A DNA stretch of 64,000 bases from Corallococcus sp. AS-1-6. GTDB lineage: Bacteria > Myxococcota > Myxococcia > Myxococcales > Myxococcaceae. This document shows positions 8,753 to 19,570 of this stretch, one piece after another. Positions within the stretch are counted from its first letter, which is position 1. Each line of letters opens with the position of its first letter. Both the position numbers and the translations under genes were made by a program. Below the pieces are notes generated by a model, which saw nothing but the letters and a program-made list of their open reading frames with translations, had not been told where the DNA came from and did no database searches. Location: contig NZ_JAIQDE010000016.1 of the NCBI RefSeq assembly GCF_020037015.1, forward strand, positions 121,132 to 185,131. Direction: 5' to 3'.

Positions 8753-9217
8753 CTACTTGTGGTAGGGCTCGCCCTTCAGGATGGTGAACGCGCGGTAGAG
8801 CTGCTCGATGAGCACCACCCGCGCCAGCCGGTGGGGCAGCGTCATCCGCGACAGCGACATCACCTGATGCGCCGCGCCACGCACCGAGTCGTCCAGGCCC
8901 TCGTCTCCGCCGATGACGAAGAGCAGGTCCTTGGAGCCCGTCTGCGCCTTCGCGACGTAGCGGGCAAGCTCCACCGAATCCAGCAGCGTGCCGCGCTCGT
9001 CCAGCGCGACAATCCAGTCCTGCGGCTTGCGCTTGCCCAGGATGGCGGCGGCCTCCGCGGACTTCGCCTCGCCGGGCTTGAGCTTGCGGCCCGACGCCTC
9101 ATTCAGCTCCAAGAGCTCGAAGCGCGTGTAGTGCTCGAGCCGCCGCGCGTACTCCTGAACGGCGGGCTCGAACAACCCGGAGCGGTCCTTGCCGATGGAG
9201 AGGAGGCGGACCTTCAC
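8753..9217 (-). CDS. rlmH: 23S rRNA pseudouridine-1915 N3-methyltransferase
   Basis: A 154-residue SPOUT-class enzyme that methylates pseudouridine 1915 in helix 69 of 23S rRNA on assembled 70S ribosomes, using S-adenosylmethionine. The trefoil-knot motifs are clear: [11 protein letters not shown] around residues 98-108, [14 protein letters not shown] at 121-134 and the invariant C-terminal ILKGEPYHK. Length is typical. It follows rsfS by only 4 bases, the usual bacterial pairing of two ribosome-acting factors. Confidence 0.97.
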   Translation of the reverse strand: MKVRLLSIGKDRSGLFEPAVQEYARRLEHYTRFELLELNEASGRKLKPGEAKSAEAAAILGKRKPQDWIVALDERGTLLDSVELARYVAKAQTGSKDLLFVIGGDEGLDDSVRGAAHQVMSLSRMTLPHRLARVVLIEQLYRAFTILKGEPYHK

Positions 9218-9221
9218 GGGA

Positions 9222-9767
9222 CTAGGACAGCTTCTCCCGGGGCGCGTCCGCCCACAGCCCGTCCAGGTCGTAGAAGGCGCGCACCTCGCCGTTGAACAGG
9301 TGGGCCACGACGTCGTCGTAGTCCAGGAGCACCCACTGGCCCGTCTCCAGGCCTTCGGTGCTGATGGGGCGCAGGGGCTGCGGGTCCTGCTTGAGCTGCA
9401 CCTGGACGTTCTCCGCCATGGCGCTCACCTGGCGGTCGCTCTCGCCGGAGGCGATGACGATGTAGTCCGCGTAGGACGTCATCCCGCGCATGTCGAGGAT
9501 GACGACGTCCGTGGCCTTCTTGTCCAGCAGCAGGTTGCCGATGCGGCGCGCCAGCTCGCGCGCCTTCGCGTTCTCCGCGGGCTTGGGAGGCGCGGGCGGG
9601 GCGGCGGGCTTCGGAGCCTTCTTGCGCGCGGCGGCGGTCTTCTTGCGCGGCGGCGGACGCACGCCCGGCTTCGCCTTCTTGGCGGCCGTCTTCTTGCGGG
9701 CCGGAGCCCGGGTCGCGCTCTTCGCCTTCGCCTTCTTGGATGCAGGGGTCTTCTTCTTCGTGGCCAT
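9222..9767 (-). CDS. rsfS: Ribosomal silencing factor RsfS with a Lys/Ala/Pro-rich N-terminal tail
   Basis: 181 residues. Residues 66-181 are the RsfS/Iojap domain that binds ribosomal protein L14 and blocks subunit joining in starvation; [16 protein letters not shown] is at 99-114. Residues 1-65 are an extra basic segment made of [12 protein letters not shown] units with Pro spacers, resembling histone H1-type tails, and are absent from ordinary RsfS (about 105-120 residues). The ATG at 9767 is the upstream-most start in frame and has no strong Shine-Dalgarno. Codon use in the tail matches the rest of the gene. It is followed at 4 bases by rlmH. Confidence 0.95.
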   Translation of the reverse strand: MATKKKTPASKKAKAKSATRAPARKKTAAKKAKPGVRPPPRKKTAAARKKAPKPAAPPAPPKPAENAKARELARRIGNLLLDKKATDVVILDMRGMTSYADYIVIASGESDRQVSAMAENVQVQLKQDPQPLRPISTEGLETGQWVLLDYDDVVAHLFNGEVRAFYDLDGLWADAPREKLS

Positions 9768-9828
9768 GTGGCGGATACCCTAGCGCACCCTTGGCAAGCT
9801 TCCAGCGCTCCTCTAATGGGTTCCGTCC

Positions 9829-10143
9829 ATGAGCGACCCCCGCCTGGAGCAGTTCAAGAAGATGACGGCCCAGTTCCCCGACGCCCCCATGGCCTGGTTC
9901 TCCCTGGGGAAGCTCCACCTGGAGCGCAAGGAGTACGACAGCGCCATCCAGAGTCTGGAGGCCGCCGTCCGGCTGGACCCGAAGTACGCCGCCGCCCTCG
10001 TCTCCCTGGGGGACGCCTACGCGGGGGCCGGCCAGACGGACAAGGCGAAAGAGGTGCTCACCACCGCCCGGGACCACGCGCTCGCCCAGCAGCACCCCAG
10101 CCTGGCCGAGGAGATCGACGAGCGCATCGCCGACCTGGACTGA
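9829..10143 (+). CDS. Small tetratricopeptide-repeat protein
   Basis: A cytoplasmic protein of 104 residues with two clear TPR units (AMAWFSLGKLHLERKEYDSAIQSL near residues 20-43, and AAALVSLGDAYAGAGQTDKAKEVL near 54-77, given here as spans rather than exact limits) and a capping helix. It is probably a protein-protein adaptor. It is divergent from rsfS (61-base gap) and converges on the outer-membrane protein gene with 22 bases between stops. No partner can be named. Confidence 0.85.
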   Translation: MSDPRLEQFKKMTAQFPDAPMAWFSLGKLHLERKEYDSAIQSLEAAVRLDPKYAAALVSLGDAYAGAGQTDKAKEVLTTARDHALAQQHPSLAEEIDERIADLD

Positions 10144-10165
10144 CGGTGCTCCGGGGCCTGGGCTC

Positions 10166-11221
10166 CTAGTCCTGGTCCCGCCAGGTGAAGCCCACGCCGA
10201 ACACCTGACGCGTGTAACGCAAGTCATTGCGCGGCAGGCGCGTGCTCCAGAGGCCCCAGGACAGCTCCAGGTCCACGCGGGCGGAGACGGGCCGGGCCAG
10301 CTTGAGGGACAGCGAGTTCTGCCCCTCGTCCTCCTCCACCAGGATGATCTCCGGCGACAGGAAGATGCCGTCCGGGTAGCGCGCCAGGCCCAGCGTCCCC
10401 TGCGCCAGCAGCGTCACCCGCCACGGCAGCCGCACCCCCGCGCTGCCGGTGAGCCGGTGGCGCAGGGCCGTCTCGCCGAAGCTGTTGGAGCTGACCTCCT
10501 GGAAGGCATAGGTGAGCGACAGCTTCACCGGCCCCCGGTACGTGTAGCCCGCCCCCGCCACCAGCGCGCCGTCCTGCCGCCGCACGGGGGCCGCGTTGAC
10601 GCCGGGGAGGGGCCGGGCGAAGGGGCCGTAGCGGCGCGAGCCCCACTCGCCGAACACGCTCAGCGTGTGGCGCGGGGTCAACCGGTAGCGGCCCAGGACG
10701 CCCACCTCCGGGCCGCCGAAGTCGGCCGTGTGGTCCGGGCGGTACACGAAGCGGCGCGCACCCAGGCGAAGGCGCAGGGCCAGGCGCACGTCCGGGGCGT
10801 ACTCGGCGAAGAGGCTGGCGCCCAGGTCCGAGTACGCGCGGCTGCCGCCCCGCCGGTCCTTGGCGTGGCCTTCCGCGCCCACGCCCCACTCGGTGCCCAG
10901 GGCGAGCGAGCCCTCCAGCGCGCCCGCCTGCACCAGCGTGTCCTCGTTGGCGTAGTCCAGGTACTTCCGGGCGCCCAGCTCGTACCGGCCCACCACCTGG
11001 GCCCGCTCGCCGGTGCCCCGTCCCTCCGCCACGCCCAGCGCGCTCAGCGCCAGGTCCGCGCCGGGGCCGGGCGTGGCGCCGTCGGAGAAGTCGCGCGGGG
11101 CGTTGCTGTCCACGAGCAGCCGGCCGGTGCCCCTCAGCGAGCCCTGCCACTCGGCCGCGCGCGCACCTCCGCCCCAGGGGATGCTGAGGGCCAGCAGGAG
11201 CGGGAGGAGGCGGCGGTCCAA
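10166..11221 (-). CDS. Probable outer-membrane beta-barrel protein
   Basis: About 351 residues. The protein has alternating amphipathic strands with many Tyr/Arg/Leu-rich segments (RYELGARKYL, RLALRLRLGARRF, VKLSLTYAFQEV), ending in VGFTWRDQD, as in myxobacterial surface barrels. A signal peptide (RRLLPLLLALSIPWGGGARA) follows a TTG at 11221, so I place the start there; no ATG or GTG is suitably placed in this frame and the upstream part of the open frame looks non-coding. The Shine-Dalgarno is poor. Substrate and function are unknown. Confidence 0.7.
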   Translation of the reverse strand: MDRRLLPLLLALSIPWGGGARAAEWQGSLRGTGRLLVDSNAPRDFSDGATPGPGADLALSALGVAEGRGTGERAQVVGRYELGARKYLDYANEDTLVQAGALEGSLALGTEWGVGAEGHAKDRRGGSRAYSDLGASLFAEYAPDVRLALRLRLGARRFVYRPDHTADFGGPEVGVLGRYRLTPRHTLSVFGEWGSRRYGPFARPLPGVNAAPVRRQDGALVAGAGYTYRGPVKLSLTYAFQEVSSNSFGETALRHRLTGSAGVRLPWRVTLLAQGTLGLARYPDGIFLSPEIILVEEDEGQNSLSLKLARPVSARVDLELSWGLWSTRLPRNDLRYTRQVFGVGFTWRDQD

Positions 11222-11356
11222 GACGCGCGCACCATACTCCGCCCCGCTGGCATCCCCACGCTCGCAAGTGCCCTCCGCGGCCACGTCGTCCCCGGGACAC
11301 CCGGGGCGTGCCCGCGGTCGGTGACGCCGCACCCGGCCGCCCGGTACATTGGCGCC

Positions 11357-11899
11357 ATGTCTTACGCGTCCTTCCTCGCGGCGGTGGCCGGCCTGGGGCT
11401 CGCCGCCTGTTCCCCGGCGTCCTTCACCACGGAGGTCCAGGGCGAGGCGACGGTGCCCGCGAACCCCGCCGGCACCTCCACGCTCCTCAACGCCTTCCCC
11501 TCCATCAGCAGCTTCTCCGCCCTGGACTTCAACGAGAACCAGGACTTCAAGAACCGCGACGTCACCAAGGACGAGGTGACGCGCGTGCAGGTGAAGTCGA
11601 TGACGCTCAAGGTCCTGAGCCCGAACGACCAGGACTTCGGCTTCCTGGATTCACTGGAGGCCGTGGCCCGCGCGGGCAACTCCGAGGCGCGCTTCGCGTC
11701 CCGGGAGGGCATCGCGGGCCTGGGCCTGCACCCGCCCAACCCCACGGTGGGGTTGAGCGCGGACGGCAGCGTGGACCTGCGGCCCTACGTGGCCGCGCCC
11801 AGCATGTCCATCATCCTGCGCGGCACGGGGCGCCTGCCGGAGCGCGAGGTGCGCGTGCAGGCCACGGTGGTGCTGGAGGTGGAGGGCGGCCTGCTGTAG
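11357..11899 (+). CDS. Lipoprotein of unknown function
   Basis: A 180-residue protein with a lipoprotein signal peptide and lipobox LAAC (Cys18). The mature part contains beta-rich segments (EVTRVQVKSMTLKVLSP, and at the C-terminus REVRVQATVVLEVEGG) and no Cys pairs. No family is recognised. It starts at ATG 11357 and is divergent from the outer-membrane protein gene. Its stop lies 15 bases from the convergent coiled-coil protein gene. Confidence 0.82.
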   Translation: MSYASFLAAVAGLGLAACSPASFTTEVQGEATVPANPAGTSTLLNAFPSISSFSALDFNENQDFKNRDVTKDEVTRVQVKSMTLKVLSPNDQDFGFLDSLEAVARAGNSEARFASREGIAGLGLHPPNPTVGLSADGSVDLRPYVAAPSMSIILRGTGRLPEREVRVQATVVLEVEGGLL

Positions 11900-11914
11900 C
11901 GGCCCGGTGCCGCC

Positions 11915-12961
11915 TCAGGGCGCCAGCGTCTTCGCGCGGCGCTCCAGCGCGCCCGCGCGCCCGTCCAGCTCGCGCGCCAGGGACTCCAGGCGCGCGGCCT
12001 CCTGCTCCAGCGAGGACAGGTCCTGCGGGCCGCCCGCGGCCAGCGCCTGGGCGCGCACCGGGTCCACCTGGGGCCGCCGGTCGCTGGCGGTGACGGACAG
12101 GGCCGGACCGCCCACCGTGGGGTTGCCCCCGACGCCCGGTCCCTTGGTCGGGTCACCCGCGTAGTCCGGCGACTCCACCATCGAGTCGGTCGGAACCCCC
12201 TCCGGCTGCCGGCCGCCCCGCTGGGTGGGGGCCACCTGCAGGCCCTGGTCGCCCACGGTGCGCAGGCGCAGGCGGCGGTCCTGGTCGTCGAACATGGACT
12301 CCTCGCCCAGGAAGTCGTTCATGCGGCGGTCCAGGTCGCGCTCCTCGCGCACCTCGGTGATGCGCGCCTTGAGGGCCTCCAGCCGCTGGCGCACCTTGTC
12401 CTGGGAGTCGCGCAGCGCGTCCGCCTGCGCCAGCAGGTCCTCCGGATCATCCCCGCGCGCAGCGCCCTCCAGCGCCGGCACCTGCGAGGCGGGCAGCGCC
12501 GCGCGCACGGCCTCCCGTTCGCCGCGCACGGACCGCATCTGCTCCACCAGCCGCGCGCGCTGCGCCCGGTCCGTCGTCGCGTCCCACGCCGCGCGCAGCC
12601 GCGTCAGCTCCTGGGACAGCGCGCCGTGCAGCGCCAGGTGCGCGCGCTCCACCTCGCCGTCCGCGCCGGACACCGACTGCGCCAGCCCCGTCAGCTCCCC
12701 GCTCAGCTCCTGCGAGCGGCGCAGCGCGGACTCCAGCTCGCCGCCCGCCGTGAGCCTCCCCTGGCGCTGGGCCTTGAGGGCCTCGATGCGCGCCGCCAGG
12801 CCGTTGAGCTCGTCGCGCAGCCCCTGCTGCCGGGTGCGCAGGGTGCGTGCCTCCGTGCGCGCCGCCTGGGCCTTCGCGCGCGCCTGCTCCAGGCCGGACG
12901 TCGCCCCGGCGGGAGCGGCCACGAACAGGCACAGGAGGAGGGGGAGGGCACGCAACATCAT
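11915..12961 (-). CDS. Exported coiled-coil protein
   Basis: 348 residues with a signal peptide (MMLRALPLLLCLFVAAPAGA), so it is periplasmic. Residues about 22-215 are almost continuous Ala/Arg/Glu/Leu-rich heptads predicted to form long coiled coils. A Gly/Pro/Thr-rich linker follows at about 240-295, and a final short coiled coil spans about 305-345 (SLEQEAARLESLARELDGRAG). The layout resembles periplasmic scaffold or YbgF/EnvC-like proteins but no catalytic or LysM domain is present. It starts at the first of two adjacent ATG codons. Function unknown. Confidence 0.8.
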   Translation of the reverse strand: MMLRALPLLLCLFVAAPAGATSGLEQARAKAQAARTEARTLRTRQQGLRDELNGLAARIEALKAQRQGRLTAGGELESALRRSQELSGELTGLAQSVSGADGEVERAHLALHGALSQELTRLRAAWDATTDRAQRARLVEQMRSVRGEREAVRAALPASQVPALEGAARGDDPEDLLAQADALRDSQDKVRQRLEALKARITEVREERDLDRRMNDFLGEESMFDDQDRRLRLRTVGDQGLQVAPTQRGGRQPEGVPTDSMVESPDYAGDPTKGPGVGGNPTVGGPALSVTASDRRPQVDPVRAQALAAGGPQDLSSLEQEAARLESLARELDGRAGALERRAKTLAP

Positions 12962-13144
12962 CGGGGGGACACCGTCAGCAAGGCGGATGCCAGTCCCTTC
13001 CTCCTACTCCGTTCCCAGGTCCGACGGAAAGCGCCCTGGTTCCGGGCACCTGCGGGGGCAGGGTGGGACGGGGTGGGTGGGCCGGACGGTGGAAAGTCAT
13101 GGGGCCGGGGCGCGGATGACGGATTTCCGAGGCCCCCGGGGCAC

Positions 13145-14554
<1,410 letters not shown>

Positions 14555-14707
14555 GCGCCTGCTCGGGAAGGAGGGGTGGGAGGCCACCGGTGGGTGGGCG
14601 GCGGAATGCACACGCCAGGCCACCCTACACCGGACCCGGCGGGGTGCAGGTGGGGCCCGGCGTGAAAGGGCTGGCGTCAGGGGCCGGGTGGGTGTCTATG
14701 CCGGCGC

Positions 14708-15286
14708 ATGGCCCCCGTCTCCGCTGCCCTCGTCGACCTGCTCGCGCGCCACGTCCCCACGGACGACAAGGAGCGCGAGGACCTCTCGCGCATGCGCCAC
14801 TTCGCCACGTCGCTGAAGGAGCCCTTCTCCCGCTCGCAGGCGGAGGCGCACTTCACCGGCAGCGCGGTGGTGGTGGACGTGGCGGGCGGTCGGGTGGCGA
14901 TGCTGCACCACGCGAAGCTCCACCGCTGGCTGCAGCCGGGCGGCCACTCGGAGGCCGGGGACGGCGGAGACATGGAGGCCACCGCGCTGCGCGAGGCCCG
15001 CGAGGAGACCGGCTGCCGCGTGCACCTGCACCCCACCGCGCCGCGCCCGCTGGACGTGGATGTGCACGTCATCCCCGCGCGCAAGGACGAGCCGGAGCAC
15101 TGTCACCTGGACGTGCGCTACCTCGTGGTGGCGGAGGACCCCGAGTCGCTCGCGCATGACCCCGCGGAGTCGTTCGGCATCCAGTGGCTGGGCTGGGACG
15201 AAGCGCTGACGCGCGCGGATGAAGCGCCGCTGCGCCGCATGTTGCTCAAGGCGCGCGAGGTGCTGCGCGCGGGCGGCGCGGCGTAG
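14708..15286 (+). CDS. Nudix hydrolase
   Basis: 192 residues. A Nudix box is present as GHSEAGDGGD...LREAREETG (about residues 77-100); it has two extra residues in the first loop compared with the canonical GX5EX7REUXEEXGU spacing, a variant familiar from actinobacterial-type Nudix proteins. WLQPGG precedes it. The enzyme should hydrolyse a nucleoside diphosphate linked to another moiety, with Mg2+; the substrate cannot be predicted. It sits on the plus strand between the sensor kinase and its response regulator, and its stop is 6 bases from the kinase stop. Confidence 0.9.
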   Translation: MAPVSAALVDLLARHVPTDDKEREDLSRMRHFATSLKEPFSRSQAEAHFTGSAVVVDVAGGRVAMLHHAKLHRWLQPGGHSEAGDGGDMEATALREAREETGCRVHLHPTAPRPLDVDVHVIPARKDEPEHCHLDVRYLVVAEDPESLAHDPAESFGIQWLGWDEALTRADEAPLRRMLLKAREVLRAGGAA

Positions 15287-15292
15287 GGCGCG

Positions 15293-16774
<1,482 letters not shown>

Positions 16775-17040
16775 CCGGGCAGTGCTCCTCGCACCCCCGC
16801 ATCAAACGGCATGCCCCCGTCCGTGGCCAGTCCTCGTTCCGCGCTCCGGAGCGCGGCGCGGGCTCCCCCGGAAGAGGGATGTCTTGGATGGGACAGGCGC
16901 GAGAAGGTGTGGCGCATGCCGTGGAACCGGCTGCCGGAGCGCGTTGTCCGTGCTGCGTGCGGGGCCCCTGTGCGTCAGGAAGCGGCTCACAAGAAACGTC
17001 AGACACGGCTGGTAGATGTGAGTGATTGAGGGGGCGCGTC

Positions 17041-18759
17041 ATGCTGACAGGTTGGCTGGGACGATTCAGCGCGGGGCTGGTGCTGCTCCTGTCACTCACG
17101 GCCTGCGGGACGCCGGGCTCGCGGACCCTGCCAGTGGGGATGCACGGCTACGGGCGCTATCACAGCGCCTCGCCCGCTTCGTTCACGCGGGAGGCCGCGT
17201 GGAAGCGCGCGGGCTCGGGCGGCACGGTCGGAGGAGAGGAATTGGGCCGCTACCTCGCGTTCATCCGCGAGAAGCGAGCCGCCTTGAAGCAGCCCGCCGT
17301 GATGGAGACGGAGCGTCAGGTGGGCCATGCCGCGCTCAACGACCTGATGCTCTGGGCGTCCGCGCGGACGGAGGAGGAGCTCGCGAAGGACGAGCCGCTG
17401 GAGGTGTACCTGCGGCTGAAGGCGAAGCACGCCCAGGCCCTGCTCGAGGACGGCAAGCGGTCCGCGCGAGCGGAGGCGAAGCTGGAGGAGTTCCACCGCT
17501 GGGCGGATGCGCGCCGTCAGGCACTGGCGGACGCGCACTTCCGCCGGCTCGGGAGTGACGGGCTGCTCACCGAGAGCGCGCTCTACGAGGAGACGCAGCA
17601 GGCGCTGCTGGAGGCGGTGCTGGACTGGGCCTACACGCACACGGCGGACCCGGACTTCCCGCGCAAGAGCCCCAGCGAGGTGGCGCTCTACCTGCTGGCG
17701 CGCGACAGCCTCCTGGCGTCCGCGGTGGAGGCGGGCCGCTTCGCGCCTCCGGTCTGGGACCCGGCGCGTGAGCCTCCGGGCATTCGCCCGGAAGAGGTGG
17801 TGCTGGAGATCGCCCTGGGGCTGCTGCCCGTCACCGGCGAGGTGGCGGACGTGGGCGGCGTGGTGCTGGGGCAGAGCCTCCTGGGATACCCGCTGACGGA
17901 CGGCGAGCGGCTGCTGTGCGCGGTGAGCGTGGCGCTGCCGGTGGTGTCGGGGCGCCTGTTGTCGGAAGGCGCGCAGGGCGCGGAGCGCGTCGCGCTGCTC
18001 ACGGGCCGGAGCCTGCGCGAGGTGCAGGTGTTGCAGCGGGTGGTGCGGCACCTGTCGCCACGGGAGGCCCAGGAGCTCCGTCAGGTGCTGCGCGCGGCGG
18101 GGCGCGGTGAGGCCGTGTCCGCGGAGGACGTGGAGAAGCTGCGGGCGTTGGCGAAGCGGCTGGAGGCGCCGCTCGCGGAGGCGGGCCGTGTGTTGTCCCA
18201 GGGCAAGCGCGTGGCGCTGGTGGGCTCACGGGCGACGGAGGAGGGCGCGCGGCTGGTGCCGGGCAGCGCGGAGCACCTGGCGCAGGCGTGGGTGGACTAC
18301 CAGTTCCGTCACCCGGAGAAGTACCGGAGCTTCCAGTACGCGGTGGATCCGGAGTGGGAGCGGCTCTACCAGACGGTCATCACGAACAAGGGCGCGGGAA
18401 GCGCGTTCGAGCAGTCCGTGCTCCAGAGACGGAAGCTGCCGAAGAACACGGACCTCCTGCTGCCCCCGCCTGGCAGCAAGGCCCAGGGCTTCGTCCCGGA
18501 TGCAGTCACGGGGCACAAGGGCGACCTCGTCTGGGGCAGCCCCTACGACTTCGTCGAGGTGAAGGGCCGCAAGGAACTGGCGCTCACGGGCAATGTGGAA
18601 GCCATGCTGGAGTATGTGAAGCGGTATGGTGGCACCATCGAACTCTGGATCCGTTCCGCCAAACATCCCGAGGGCGCGACCCGGCTCACGGAGCCGTTGA
18701 GGAGGGAGTTGGGCACCCTTGGCGCGCAGGGCCGTGCAAAGATCGTTTCCTTTCCGTAG
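17041..18759 (+). CDS. SitA-like lipoprotein toxin with C-terminal PD-(D/E)XK-type nuclease domain
   Basis: 572 residues. A type II signal peptide ends in lipobox LTAC (Cys22). A long helical region follows. Residues about 257-310 (LGLLPVTGEVADVGG...GYPLTDGERLL) resemble the pre-toxin PT-TG module of polymorphic toxins. The last 100 residues look like a restriction-endonuclease-fold toxin: PD at 486-487, D495, then EVKGR with Glu506 and Lys508, followed by a conserved-looking LALTGNVEAMLEYVKRYGG and IELWIRSA. A lipid anchor, pre-toxin region and C-terminal nuclease followed 9 bases later by a small gene is the plan of SitA toxins passed between myxobacteria by TraA/TraB outer-membrane exchange. 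No sitB-like helper is adjacent. The ATG has GAGGGGG upstream. Confidence 0.8.
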   Translation: MLTGWLGRFSAGLVLLLSLTACGTPGSRTLPVGMHGYGRYHSASPASFTREAAWKRAGSGGTVGGEELGRYLAFIREKRAALKQPAVMETERQVGHAALNDLMLWASARTEEELAKDEPLEVYLRLKAKHAQALLEDGKRSARAEAKLEEFHRWADARRQALADAHFRRLGSDGLLTESALYEETQQALLEAVLDWAYTHTADPDFPRKSPSEVALYLLARDSLLASAVEAGRFAPPVWDPAREPPGIRPEEVVLEIALGLLPVTGEVADVGGVVLGQSLLGYPLTDGERLLCAVSVALPVVSGRLLSEGAQGAERVALLTGRSLREVQVLQRVVRHLSPREAQELRQVLRAAGRGEAVSAEDVEKLRALAKRLEAPLAEAGRVLSQGKRVALVGSRATEEGARLVPGSAEHLAQAWVDYQFRHPEKYRSFQYAVDPEWERLYQTVITNKGAGSAFEQSVLQRRKLPKNTDLLLPPPGSKAQGFVPDAVTGHKGDLVWGSPYDFVEVKGRKELALTGNVEAMLEYVKRYGGTIELWIRSAKHPEGATRLTEPLRRELGTLGAQGRAKIVSFP

Positions 18760-18768
18760 ACGCCCCTC

Positions 18769-19554
18769 ATGGCCATTCGATACCTGGACACTTGTTTCGC
18801 GTTGCCTCCTGGCGTTCCTTCCACAGGCACCATTCGTGAACTGGTTCATCGGTTCTTCTCAAAAGACCGTTGGTTCCAGCCCATGCGTTACGGTGGTGTG
18901 GGAATGGGGAATCCGATTGCGCCCGGTTCTTCCGTCGCGGATACGCTCGCGGCCTACTACGACGAGTATGGAACGAAGAGCTTCTTCATCGGAGCCAAGA
19001 CGAATCGAGACTTCATTCATCTCTCCCCCGAGCGCTTCGGGAAGTATCCCTTTACCGGAGCCTTCGGCTGGATGACGTCCGTCGTGGAGGCCCGGAAGGC
19101 AGGTTGGCGCGAAGCCCATTTGCGGCAGGTCGTCGAAATCATGCACCTGCTGGGCTCCCCTCTTGCGCAGTCCGGACTCAGTGACGACTTCGAACGCAAG
19201 AACCGGCGCCTGGTGCCCAACGAGGACGGCTTCGGTTCCACTCGCGTCTTCAACGTGCGCGACTACAGCGAGGGCCTCTCCGGCCTCTACTGGCGCAACG
19301 TCTTCGGCGCCCCCTTCGTGGACCTCTTCGGCCCGCGCCTGGACGCCATCCCCGCGTCCCAGCGCCAGTCACTCGACGGGGGGCTCGTCCTCGTCCAGCC
19401 CTATGAGCTGCCCACCCAGGCCATGACTCCGGAAGGCGACGCCGCGGAAGCCCAGCTCATCGACACGCTGGGCCGCGACGCCTTCTTCGACCTGCCCACC
19501 CTCACGAAGCCCACGCGCGTGCCGGACGTGTCCTGGATGCTGCACAAGCACTGA
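18769..19554 (+). CDS. Probable cognate immunity protein (SitI-like)
   Basis: 261 residues, cytoplasmic, no signal peptide or membrane span. It starts 9 bases after the toxin stop, so the two are surely cotranscribed. I recognise no enzymatic motif; the overall pattern (N-terminal YLDTCFALPPG, a central GAFGWMTSVVEA, and a C-terminal LPTLTKPTRVPDVSW) could fit one of the larger immunity families such as Imm52, but this is unverified. The first 300 bases use noticeably more A/T at third positions than neighbouring genes, suggesting acquisition. Expected role: bind and block the C-terminal nuclease when the toxin arrives from siblings. Its stop lies inside the palindrome at 19551-19570. Confidence 0.7.
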   Translation: MAIRYLDTCFALPPGVPSTGTIRELVHRFFSKDRWFQPMRYGGVGMGNPIAPGSSVADTLAAYYDEYGTKSFFIGAKTNRDFIHLSPERFGKYPFTGAFGWMTSVVEARKAGWREAHLRQVVEIMHLLGSPLAQSGLSDDFERKNRRLVPNEDGFGSTRVFNVRDYSEGLSGLYWRNVFGAPFVDLFGPRLDAIPASQRQSLDGGLVLVQPYELPTQAMTPEGDAAEAQLIDTLGRDAFFDLPTLTKPTRVPDVSWMLHKH

Positions 19555-19570
19555 CGCCCCGGGGCGTCAG
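19551..19570. terminator. Perfect 20-bp palindrome containing both convergent stop codons
   Basis: CTGACGCCCC is followed directly by its reverse complement GGGGCGTCAG. The immunity-gene TGA (19552-19554) and the radA TGA on the other strand (19567-19569) are both inside the arms. It would form an eight-pair hairpin with a CCGG loop in either transcript. There is no T-run, so it is better seen as a 3'-end stabiliser or bidirectional barrier than a classic terminator. Confidence 0.6.

Noticed and set aside
16775..17040. A sigma-54 or sigma-70 promoter for the toxin gene.
   Set aside because: No TGGC-N8-TGC or convincing -35/-10 pair was found; naming one would be guesswork.
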